Shown here in pieces: positions 23,738-31,120 of a stretch of DNA of 64,000 nucleotides. The notes below the pieces were generated by a model. That model saw only the letters and a list, made by a program, of their open reading frames with translations. It did not search any database and was not told the DNA's origin. The number at the start of each line of letters is the position of its first letter. The stretch's first letter is position 1. A program made the position numbers and the translations under genes. Source of the stretch: Nodosilinea sp. WJT8-NPBG4 (GTDB lineage: Bacteria > Cyanobacteriota > Cyanobacteriia > Phormidesmidales > Phormidesmidaceae); assembly GCA_019359285.1 (NCBI GenBank), contig JAHHHQ010000036.1:124001-188000 (forward strand). Reading direction: 5' to 3'.

Positions 23738-25674
23738 CTCAATTCAGCAGCCCTTTCAAGAGGTATATACTTTCTATCAGATACTCTGCTATCTAATTCA
23801 ATAGGGTCGCTTACAGACCCATCTAGACGTAGCTCTACCCATTCATCGCTACGCTTAGCGACATCAAAAGATTTAAGTTCACTTAATTTAATTTCTTTAA
23901 TGCTTTTCATAAACTCAGATGGCATCGCACCTAAGTAAGTAGCCTTAGCTTCTTTTAATGACGTTACACCTAAGATAAATTTATATTCGTCAAATTCACC
24001 GTTAATTACTTGTTCAACTACGAATAGTTTAGGTGAATCTAATTTAGTGCCGACATAACAATCAAGTGCCATGCCATCAGCACCTTTAGTATTTTGGATA
24101 TATCCATAACCCGCAGTTAAAGTTTTACCGTGTCTGGTATCAAAAGGTAGGTATTGCAGACCAATAGAAAGACCTTGCCATTTAATTACTTTTTTAGCTT
24201 TAGTTAAATCATCCAAATTAAATTTAGAATCCCAATCTTCTCTAGGTTTAGTTTTTTCTTTAGGTTCAGGTTCTTTTACTTCAGGGGTAGTGCCATCTTC
24301 CATTGAATCAGTGTCAGCCTCTATAACGGCTTCTAAGGCTTCAGTAAAATCATCTCTAAGTGTAATCTGCTGATTGAACTTGTAACCGTTGAGCCTCTGT
24401 CTAGATTCACTTGGGTGCATTGAACCCGATTCAATACGGATTTTATCAGTTTCAGCAAATAACTTTTCAATTTCAGCTTGTTCTTTACCAGTTAGTTGTA
24501 ACGCAGATTCCCAAGTAAAACCGAATCCTTTAGGAATGGTGCCGCCTGTCGGCCCGTCTTTTGAGAGCAGCACGTATTCCCCTAAACGTCTACGTGGTGC
24601 AGTCCATATGGTGTTTTGGAAATTTGCTACAAACTCAGACCATAATCTTTCGTCAGTTTTACCCCCTTCACTTAATGCATTTTGTCCAGAATGGCCTAAT
24701 AGTTTAGATTTGGGGAAACCTGTAGCAGTTAATAGAAAATCTTCCATTCTTTGTAGAACAGGGTCGATACCTCCAAACGACCTATTCAAATATGAGACTG
24801 TCTCCGACTCAGAATCGTGCATTACGCCCTTAAGGGACGAAATTCCCATCTGAATAGCGACAAATCTATTAACTAAAGCTGACGTATCGCCGCTTTGAGC
24901 AAGTGTTGCTAGCCCTTTTAGTCCATAGGTAAAAACTGAATAATCAGCAAGCATTCCACCTACTGAATAATAAGATTGTAAATAAGTAGATAATTCCGAA
25001 AAGCAAGCTTGAATAGCCGAGTCATTATACCCACCGTTATATCTCAATCCCCTAGCCATTAACCTTTTGCCAGGGAATCTAAGAACTCTATCACTATGAA
25101 TTATCTGCGTATTTAATGACTTAAATTCATCGGATACATCTTGATTAATATTAAATCGGTAATCTTTAGGATTAACAATAGAACCCGATGTATTTGGTTG
25201 AAGCATATCCCGTTCAAGTACTTCAAGCCAAGCAACACTTTTTATGTTGTCACGGTCTACAGGTTCATTTATTTCTCTTCCATCTTGTAGATCTAGGACT
25301 ATCCAGCCATCTCCATTTAAACGACCTTCTACTGAAGCTTCTGTAAATGCTTCAATTACTCCTAAGTTTGAGCAATACTCATCCATTGCCGATACTAAAT
25401 CGGATGAATCCTCTCCCTCAGTATGGCCGAATGAAAAGGTGCCCCAGTGCTTTGAAGCCGCCTCACAAGGCAATAGCACAAGCTTCTCAACAATTTTATT
25501 TGAACGGAATAAACCTAGACGTTCTTCAGATGTAAGAATCCTAGGAGCGATATTGACTTCTACCCCTTCGATTTTACTACGCGCACTACCATGACCCGTA
25601 TTATTATTAGACACAGATGCACTGAGAGCTGAAATCAGCGACCCATCGTTCCTAAAGTCGTCTAAGTCTGTCAT
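23695..25674 (-). CDS. Portal protein (DUF1073-type) with C-terminal pyrophosphatase-like domain
   Basis: 659 residues. Residues about 30-450 resemble DUF1073/phage portal proteins: RSNKIVEKLVLLPCEAASKHWG, SDRVLRFPGKRL, GLATLAQSG, GHSGQNALSEGGKTDERLW. The portal is the ring through which DNA is packaged. Residues about 490-600 are an extra domain with TRHGK, GYGYIQNTKGADGMALDCYVG and FDEYKFILGV, matching the inorganic-pyrophosphatase-like (InPase) domain found in phage polyvalent proteins. The two are joined by a charged linker (KEPEPKEKTKPRED). Confidence 0.85.
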   Translation of the reverse strand: MTDLDDFRNDGSLISALSASVSNNNTGHGSARSKIEGVEVNIAPRILTSEERLGLFRSNKIVEKLVLLPCEAASKHWGTFSFGHTEGEDSSDLVSAMDEYCSNLGVIEAFTEASVEGRLNGDGWIVLDLQDGREINEPVDRDNIKSVAWLEVLERDMLQPNTSGSIVNPKDYRFNINQDVSDEFKSLNTQIIHSDRVLRFPGKRLMARGLRYNGGYNDSAIQACFSELSTYLQSYYSVGGMLADYSVFTYGLKGLATLAQSGDTSALVNRFVAIQMGISSLKGVMHDSESETVSYLNRSFGGIDPVLQRMEDFLLTATGFPKSKLLGHSGQNALSEGGKTDERLWSEFVANFQNTIWTAPRRRLGEYVLLSKDGPTGGTIPKGFGFTWESALQLTGKEQAEIEKLFAETDKIRIESGSMHPSESRQRLNGYKFNQQITLRDDFTEALEAVIEADTDSMEDGTTPEVKEPEPKEKTKPREDWDSKFNLDDLTKAKKVIKWQGLSIGLQYLPFDTRHGKTLTAGYGYIQNTKGADGMALDCYVGTKLDSPKLFVVEQVINGEFDEYKFILGVTSLKEAKATYLGAMPSEFMKSIKEIKLSELKSFDVAKRSDEWVELRLDGSVSDPIELDSRVSDRKYIPLERAAELSQSELKQLAKLEYK

Positions 25675-25735
25675 ATTAAATAAAAATTTGATATAATGCC
25701 TTACCTAAGTCTATCTAATCTTTATCTAATGAGTA

Positions 25736-25764
25736 TTGACGATTAAACAAGCAAGCGTTAAACT
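25736..25764 (+). promoter_or_regulatory. Sigma70-like promoter with ATTAAACA octamer
   Basis: TTGACG (25736-25741), 17-bp spacer beginning ATTAAACA, TAAACT (25759-25764). Two further TATCTAAT half-sites lie upstream. Drives the small-gene and tRNA cluster. Confidence 0.7.
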
Positions 25765-25798
25765 AAAAGGGTAAGTTTGAAATTAAGGAATTAATTAA

Positions 25799-25921
25799 AT
25801 GTCTAACCAAGCTAAGATTGCTCAACTACGGCAACAATACCAACAAGCTAAATCTGAGCCAGAAGCACGTAAGATTTTGCTTGAGATTCAAAAGCTGGAA
25901 AGGGAAGATTTCGGCATTTAA
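25799..25921 (+). CDS. Small coiled-coil peptide, 40 residues
   Basis: ATG 25799 with AAGGAA upstream; Gln/Glu/Lys-rich helix (AKIAQLRQQYQQAKSEPEAR). Unknown function. Confidence 0.5.
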   Translation: MSNQAKIAQLRQQYQQAKSEPEARKILLEIQKLEREDFGI

Positions 25922-25983
25922 GTTAACGTTAAATTAATGCATCTACCTTATCTAAAACTAACTAAGGATTAAATTAAATAGAT

Positions 25984-26121
25984 ATGCAACCAGGTTTGAC
26001 TAAACTAAAAGCAGAGTTAGCATTGTCTGCTGAGATTGAAGCCAAACGTGCTTCAATCTCTGTTGAGCAAGCAGTGAAAGCTAACATTATATCTACCCTT
26101 GCTCAAGCTGCTGACTGGTAG
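25984..26121 (+). CDS. Small helical peptide, 45 residues
   Basis: ATG 25984, preceded by AAGGATT. Ala/Glu/Lys-rich helix ending STLAQAADW. Unknown function. Confidence 0.45.
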   Translation: MQPGLTKLKAELALSAEIEAKRASISVEQAVKANIISTLAQAADW

Positions 26122-26172
26122 ACTTAAAGGGTACATCTACCTTAAAGTAAATCTAAATAAGGACTTAATCAA

Positions 26173-26415
26173 ATGGCTTTATCTACAGAGACAATTAATA
26201 ACAAACTGGCTAACGATTACGCAACAAGGTTTATCCTACTTCTCAAAAGTGAACCCTGGGATGTTGAATCAAAAAGCCAACTTTCTATGCTCTTTGATTT
26301 TTACTCTGCTGGTGTGCTAGAAACAACCGCACCGATAAGCAGAGAAATTCTAAAACTAGACGCTGTAATCGGTATAGCTAAGTCAATTGTTCTAAATCAA
26401 AATGGATTGCTTTAG
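26173..26415 (+). CDS. Small protein, unknown
   Basis: 80 residues, helical, preceded by AAGGAC. A stem AAGGGG/CCCCTT at 26425-26444 follows, without a T-run, just before the tRNA genes. Confidence 0.5.
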   Translation: MALSTETINNKLANDYATRFILLLKSEPWDVESKSQLSMLFDFYSAGVLETTAPISREILKLDAVIGIAKSIVLNQNGLL

Positions 26416-26451
26416 TTAAACTTAAAGGGGTTTAATCACCCCTTGAAATAT

Positions 26452-26527
26452 CTCTCATTAACTCAGCGCATAGAGTAGCGGGTTTCTACCCCGTTTGTCC
26501 TAGGTTGGAATCCTAGATGAGAGGCCA
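26452..26527 (+). tRNA. tRNA-Arg(UCU), CCA encoded
   Basis: Cloverleaf: acceptor CTCTCAT/ATGAGAG, D-stem ACTC/GAGT, anticodon stem GCGGG/CCCGT with loop TTTCTAC (anticodon TCT), T-stem CTAGG/CCTAG, discriminator G, then CCA. 76 nt. Unusual: the D-loop AGCGCATA lacks GG and the T-loop is TTGGAAT, so the 19-56 elbow pair would be C-G instead of G-C. It reads AGA codons. Confidence 0.9.
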
Positions 26528-26600
26528 GGGCGTTTGGCAGAGCGGATTATGCACCATGCTCATAACGTGGTTTAGACTGGTTCAATTCCAGTAGCGCCCA
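26528..26600 (+). tRNA. tRNA with CAU anticodon (elongator Met or Ile2)
   Basis: Cloverleaf: acceptor GGGCGTT/AGCGCCC, anticodon stem CCATG/CGTGG with loop CTCATAA, T-arm ACTGG TTCAATT CCAGT, discriminator A, no encoded CCA. The paired 1-72 position argues against an initiator tRNA. It begins directly after the CCA of the tRNA-Arg, with no spacer. Confidence 0.88.
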
Positions 26601-26622
26601 TCTCAATTAAATAAAGGAAACA

Positions 26623-26838
26623 ATGACAGATAAACCAACGCCTAAACGAATGTCAATTAATTTAACGGGTGATGCTGCTGAGTATCTAGAAGATCTTGCT
26701 GAATCGCAGGGCATAACTCAAACTGAAGCACTACGTAGAGCTATTGCAACCGAATCTTATATTCAGAAATCAATCAAAGAAGGCTATAGGGTTTTACTTC
26801 AGAACAAGGATGAAATTAGAGAAATTGTTTTTAGGTAA
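26623..26838 (+). CDS. Ribbon-helix-helix DNA-binding protein
   Basis: 71 residues: RMSINLTGDAAEYLEDLAESQGITQTEALRRAI is a CopG/Arc-type ribbon-helix-helix. No toxin gene follows, so it is more likely a stand-alone regulator. AAGGAAA precedes the ATG. Confidence 0.8.
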   Translation: MTDKPTPKRMSINLTGDAAEYLEDLAESQGITQTEALRRAIATESYIQKSIKEGYRVLLQNKDEIREIVFR

Positions 26839-26906
26839 GGGTTAATTAAAACAACAGACTCATCTAAAATAGGTATTACTATACTTATTTCAAAAGTGCA
26901 TCAAAC

Positions 26907-27116
26907 ATGCTCAGCAAACATTTATTTGTCAAAAGAAATACTGTTGTTCTTAAATCAACGGCTACTGCTTGGGATCTATCTACTGAGTACGATGTTAATT
27001 TATTCACCGTTGAAAGACAATTAAAGTTATTTGGAATATGTCTACATTCCAAAGCAATCTTTGCTGATTTTGATGTAAATGTCTGTAATGAGTATATTAG
27101 GGAATTTAAGGATTAA
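26907..27116 (+). CDS. Small protein, unknown
   Basis: 69 residues; ATAWDLSTEYDVNLFTVERQL resembles a helix-turn-helix turn, but weakly. A TATACT-like -10 lies at about 26880, with CATCTAAAATAGG upstream. Confidence 0.45.
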   Translation: MLSKHLFVKRNTVVLKSTATAWDLSTEYDVNLFTVERQLKLFGICLHSKAIFADFDVNVCNEYIREFKD

Positions 27117-27120
27117 ATAA

Positions 27121-27345
27121 ATGGAAACTAATTATCAAAATGAACTTGAAGAAGTTCTAAATTACTGCCTTAAACACAAATACTCATTTAATTATTCCTA
27201 TACGCCGCATTCAAGTAGACATTACTTCTACATCACTTCAGATGACTTTGATGTAATGGAGCAAGGAATAGCACACACTAAAGAAAAAGCGTTTGCAGAT
27301 TTTATGTTAGATTTTAAGGCACGTAGAATTAAATATAAGGATTAA
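27121..27345 (+). CDS. Small protein, unknown
   Basis: 74 residues, aromatic-rich (YSFNYSYTPHSSRHYFYITS). First of two short genes separated by 4 nt. No family recognised. Confidence 0.5.
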   Translation: METNYQNELEEVLNYCLKHKYSFNYSYTPHSSRHYFYITSDDFDVMEQGIAHTKEKAFADFMLDFKARRIKYKD

Positions 27346-27349
27346 TTAA

Positions 27350-27748
27350 ATGATTTTCCTTTTAATTGAAAAATATCTAAAAGACTCAAGTATTGAAGTT
27401 ACTAAAGTTAATAATTCACTGAGAGTTAAGTTATTAAACAGCACTGGATACTTTTATGCTGACATGGCGCTATCTGATGAGCATTTAGTTACAGTATCAG
27501 AACTACCTTACACTTTAGAATATGCGGGTAAGTCATCAGGGTATGGAGAAAAGGGTATTCTAACACTCAATACTAGATTAAACTCTGCTTGGTTAGCTAC
27601 TCAAGACAATAAGTTAATTCTTAAAAGCACTCAACCAGAAAGAGATTTAACTAAATATACGCTCCTAAGAGATTTAGCTTACTTTGTTAAAGCACATGCC
27701 TATATTTGCTACAAAATTGAAAATGGTGTGATGGGTAAAAGAGAATAA
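27350..27748 (+). CDS. Unknown protein, 132 residues
   Basis: Mixed alpha-beta protein with no recognised motif; last gene before a terminator and the TnpB insertion. Confidence 0.5.
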   Translation: MIFLLIEKYLKDSSIEVTKVNNSLRVKLLNSTGYFYADMALSDEHLVTVSELPYTLEYAGKSSGYGEKGILTLNTRLNSAWLATQDNKLILKSTQPERDLTKYTLLRDLAYFVKAHAYICYKIENGVMGKRE

Positions 27749-27752
27749 AAAC

Positions 27753-27776
27753 AAAGCCCCAATTAAGGGGCTTTTT
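27753..27776 (+). terminator. Rho-independent terminator
   Basis: AAGCCCC-AATTAA-GGGGCTT followed by TTT. Confidence 0.85.
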
Positions 27777-27841
27777 AGTTTGATTTAATACTCTTATGTA
27801 TAATCTTGTATCACGTTAGATATTTGTGTTAAAATTATAGA

Positions 27842-29035
27842 ATGAGAAACGTAGCCAAGGTTAGAATTTATCCCACTCCTGAGCAACAGCAGTTGTTAAC
27901 GCAGTCTTTTGGTTGTGCTAGGTGGTTTTGGAATTATGCTCTAGCTTTGAATAACGAAACTTATAAAGAGACTGGAAAAGGTTTATCTAGGCAAGGCTAT
28001 AACGACTTGCTGCCCGACTTAAAGAAAGAGCATCCTTGGTTAAAGGATTGCTATTCTCAAGTTTTGCAGTCTGTCAGCTTAAACTTGTCTAGGGCTTTTA
28101 TCAACTTCTTTGAAGGACGGGCAAAATACCCTAACTTCAAGAGCAAGCATGGAAAACAATCTATCCAGTATCCTCAACATGTTAAATTGCTAAATGGCAA
28201 AATTAAGCTACCTAAAATAGGAGAAGTTAAAGCAAAACTACACCGTACATTTGAAGGAAAGCTAAAGACTGTAACCATTAGCCTAAACAAAGCAGGTAAG
28301 TATCACGCTTCTTTATTGTTTGATGATGGTACACCTGATTTAGTGCCTAGCTCAGAAGGTAAAGCTATTGGAATTGACTTAGGGTTAACTCACTTCGCTA
28401 TCACCTCAGATGGTTCTAAATATGATAACCCCAGACATTTAAGCAAGCGGGCTAAGAATCTAAAGCGTAAGCAACAGAAACTATCTCGCAAACAAAAAGG
28501 GTCTGGTAAGCGTAACAAAGCCCGCAAGATTGTCGCACGGGTACATGATCGTATTGCCAATACTCGTAAAGATTTTCAGCATAAACTATCCCGTAAAATT
28601 GTTGACGAAAACCAAGTCATCATTACTGAGGATTTAGCTGTTAAGAACATGGTTAAAAATCACAATCTAGCCAAAGCAATCTCTGATTGTGGATGGTCTA
28701 GCTTTACAACCATGCTCAAATACAAGGCCGAGAAAGAAGGTAAAGTCTATTTACAGATTGGTAGATTTTTTCCTTCAAGTAAGACTTGTAATGTATGCCT
28801 ACATCAAGTTGATAGCTTATCTCTAAATATTCGTAGTTGGGAATGTCCTAGCTGTAAAACAAAGCATGATAGAGATGTGAATGCTGCTATCAATATCAGA
28901 GATGAAGGTCTAAGGATTCTAGCGTTAGGAACTAGCGCTACTGCCCAAGGAGGGAAGGTAAGTCCAAAGCGGGGGCGTAGGTCATCCGTAGAGGCTCATC
29001 CTGTTGAGTTGGGAAATCCAAAACTTACCATATAG
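27842..29035 (+). CDS. tnpB: TnpB RNA-guided nuclease (IS200/IS605 family), intact
   Basis: 397 residues, full length. RuvC-type catalytic residues: Asp179 in GIDLG, Glu263 in ITEDL, Asp345 in HDRDVNAA. Zinc finger CNVC and CPSC (316/319, 335/338). N-terminal MRNVAKVRIYPTPEQ and HTH-like region are typical. No TnpA is present, so the element cannot transpose by itself. Upstream is CACGTTAGAT with TAAAAT, which looks like a phage-type promoter. TnpB proteins are guided by a reRNA made from the element's right end. Confidence 0.95.
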   Translation: MRNVAKVRIYPTPEQQQLLTQSFGCARWFWNYALALNNETYKETGKGLSRQGYNDLLPDLKKEHPWLKDCYSQVLQSVSLNLSRAFINFFEGRAKYPNFKSKHGKQSIQYPQHVKLLNGKIKLPKIGEVKAKLHRTFEGKLKTVTISLNKAGKYHASLLFDDGTPDLVPSSEGKAIGIDLGLTHFAITSDGSKYDNPRHLSKRAKNLKRKQQKLSRKQKGSGKRNKARKIVARVHDRIANTRKDFQHKLSRKIVDENQVIITEDLAVKNMVKNHNLAKAISDCGWSSFTTMLKYKAEKEGKVYLQIGRFFPSSKTCNVCLHQVDSLSLNIRSWECPSCKTKHDRDVNAAINIRDEGLRILALGTSATAQGGKVSPKRGRRSSVEAHPVELGNPKLTI

Positions 29036-29052
29036 ATTAGGTAAGTTTTGGA
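29017..29052 (+). mobile_element. Right-end hairpin of the TnpB element (candidate reRNA scaffold)
   Basis: 13-bp perfect stem 29017-29029 / 29040-29052 with a 10-nt loop that contains the TnpB stop codon. Structured 3' ends overlapping tnpB are typical of reRNA. The guide would follow the right boundary, near 29060; the exact boundary cannot be fixed by eye. Confidence 0.6.
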
Positions 29053-29060
29053 TAGTTCAC

Positions 29061-29420
29061 TTAACTATCTTCTCTCCAAAATCCTACTACTTTAAGGTTT
29101 TTATTTAGACCCATAACACTATGTAAGACTTTACAGATAAGGTCTTTGTTAGCCTCAAAGTCTTTTTGAAGTTCATCGTCTAAAATACCATCCTCCTTAG
29201 CGGATTGATTCGCATATACACATAACTGAAATACCTTTTCCATATACATTGAATCAATGTGATCTGCTGATGTGTAATTAGCTAACTTAGTTAAAACAGT
29301 TGGGTTTACTGAATCATTAGCCCCTACAACATTAGAGAAATGAGCACCTACGTTTAATACAGTTTTATACAAAAAGTCAGCAGTCTTACCATCCCAATTG
29401 TCACCTTTAATTGTATTCAT
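29061..29420 (-). CDS. Unknown protein, 119 residues
   Basis: Helical protein downstream of thyX on the minus strand, separated by 11 nt. No recognised motif. Its stop lies right at the TnpB element boundary, so the insertion may have occurred just behind it. Confidence 0.5.
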   Translation of the reverse strand: MNTIKGDNWDGKTADFLYKTVLNVGAHFSNVVGANDSVNPTVLTKLANYTSADHIDSMYMEKVFQLCVYANQSAKEDGILDDELQKDFEANKDLICKVLHSVMGLNKNLKVVGFWREDS

Positions 29421-29431
29421 TGATTACCGTC

Positions 29432-30220
29432 CTAGGGTGCTAGCTTTGCCCGCTTAAATCGGTTCTTTTCGTAAAACTCCCAAACCTCAGGAACCCATTC
29501 TTCTAGATAAGGAACCATCAGTTCACAAAGCCATTGTATTTCAAGTTGGGCATCGGCCTTTGCCCTTAAGTCTAAAAAGTGTAGCAGACTTCTAAGGTTA
29601 AAGCTAACTACAAAGTGTTGTCTTACATCAAATGGAATTAAGCCTCTAGCATGTTCTTCTGAAAAACCTTGCTCAATCCTATCACGGTAATGAAAAGCAG
29701 CATTCATGGCTAGGTTAATATCTTCAGCCCTATCAGATTTTGTATATTCATACTTTTTACCCTTCCTATCGGTGTAAAAACCCACAGGCCGTAGGTAGAA
29801 CGTTTTCTCGATAGCTTCTAGTACGTCATCAGCCTCTATAGCATTGCAGATACGCTTACCAGAGTATCGAAAACTCTGCACATCGAAAGAGGTAGAAATG
29901 CGATGTGTGCGGGCTTGCTGCATTACTGAATGGGGAAAATAGCCCACGTTGAATGTAATTTGCGGGTGTTCTATGACGCCCCAATGCCCAAACTTGACAC
30001 AATGGCTAATTACCCGTCTACCAGCCTCAGACTCCTTTAGAATCTCACTAGGGTTCATCGGGTCTACCCATAGCCCGTTGTATGCTGTTACAGGTTCGAC
30101 AGGATTAAACAACTCATCTGATACTAGTTTCTCTGAGTAGTCAGTATGCATAGCTGCATAACATAGCTTTTGCGGGTTGGGTGTTTTGGCTAACAACTCA
30201 ACTCTAAATAATTTATCCAT
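29432..30220 (-). CDS. thyX: Flavin-dependent thymidylate synthase ThyX
   Basis: 262 residues from ATG 30220 (AAGGGA upstream; TTG 30238 not preferred). ThyX signature region: ARTHRISTSFDVQSFRYS, corresponding to RHRxxSxNExSxRY but with THR in place of RHR and Asp-Val for Asn-Glu, followed by the C-terminal LRSLLHFLDLRAKADAQ. It makes dTMP from dUMP using FAD and methylene-tetrahydrofolate, supporting phage DNA synthesis. Confidence 0.93.
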   Translation of the reverse strand: MDKLFRVELLAKTPNPQKLCYAAMHTDYSEKLVSDELFNPVEPVTAYNGLWVDPMNPSEILKESEAGRRVISHCVKFGHWGVIEHPQITFNVGYFPHSVMQQARTHRISTSFDVQSFRYSGKRICNAIEADDVLEAIEKTFYLRPVGFYTDRKGKKYEYTKSDRAEDINLAMNAAFHYRDRIEQGFSEEHARGLIPFDVRQHFVVSFNLRSLLHFLDLRAKADAQLEIQWLCELMVPYLEEWVPEVWEFYEKNRFKRAKLAP

Positions 30221-30302
30221 AAATCCCTTATATAACAAGCGTTTACCATACCATTCTACTCTATCTAATGTTAAACTAGGGGAGTGATTAGGACTAAATT
30301 AA

Positions 30303-31118
30303 ATGAAATACGCAACGTCGCTATACTACGGTGGAAATCTAGTTAATGCTATTCAGTGCAAACATCAAGACTTTCTAAAAATTATACCGATGTGCCCTGA
30401 GTGCAAAGAACCCGTATTCCTTAGACAGGCATCTAAAACTGCTAGTGCTTGCTGGTGCCATTTTAAGGGAAGTAAGTCTGATATTGCACTGTGTGAGCTA
30501 AGGGTAAACAGTTATTCAGATAACAAGCGTAAAAGACTAGCTAATACAGCAAGAAATCAATTACTCGCATTGTTACGTAAACACTTTTGGAAAGTATGGC
30601 ATTCCGAACCAAATAAAATAAAAACTCATGAACTGAATGAAGCTAACTTATTGACAAATCATAAGAGCGAATGGAAGACTGAGCTTTATAAAATTATGTG
30701 GTGGCACCACATAAACCACGCTGAAAACTCTAAGCAGATGCTTGAGTTTTATATTAATCACTATCTCGTAGAAACTAGGAACTTTACAGATGGTATGAAA
30801 GGTGAGGATAACGTTTTAAGGGATCTTGAAAAGTGCTATCAAGAAAGTACGTTACTGCATAGACATTATCAACAAAACGTTGTAAGCGTGGTGTTTGATT
30901 TCTTGAGTACTGCAAAGACTCGCGAGATAACATGTGCTATGTATTTACTTGCCATACATAGCGCCAATACAATGGATGCTTTTAACTTAGGTGATAACGG
31001 AATATTAGACCTTAACTTACTCAAAACAAATAAAGATGTGAGGTTCAAGCTTACTGAAAACGTTTTAATTTCTCTTACAGTTGCACCTTGGTGGGATATG
31101 TTGAGGGAGGTTATTTAA
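30303..31118 (+). CDS. CoiA-like zinc-ribbon protein, unknown
   Basis: 271 residues. The N-terminus has CPECKEPVFLRQ and a following CWCHFKG, resembling the CoiA-type zinc-ribbon that precedes nuclease domains; the rest is helical and unrecognised. It lies directly before the helicase gene, in an operon preceded by TATCTAATGTTAAAC. Confidence 0.55.
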   Translation: MKYATSLYYGGNLVNAIQCKHQDFLKIIPMCPECKEPVFLRQASKTASACWCHFKGSKSDIALCELRVNSYSDNKRKRLANTARNQLLALLRKHFWKVWHSEPNKIKTHELNEANLLTNHKSEWKTELYKIMWWHHINHAENSKQMLEFYINHYLVETRNFTDGMKGEDNVLRDLEKCYQESTLLHRHYQQNVVSVVFDFLSTAKTREITCAMYLLAIHSANTMDAFNLGDNGILDLNLLKTNKDVRFKLTENVLISLTVAPWWDMLREVI

Positions 31119-31120
31119 TA

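Noticed and set aside
24389..24853. 154-aa plus-strand ORF (and 25244-25594)
   Set aside because: Antisense to the portal gene, which has clear family motifs.
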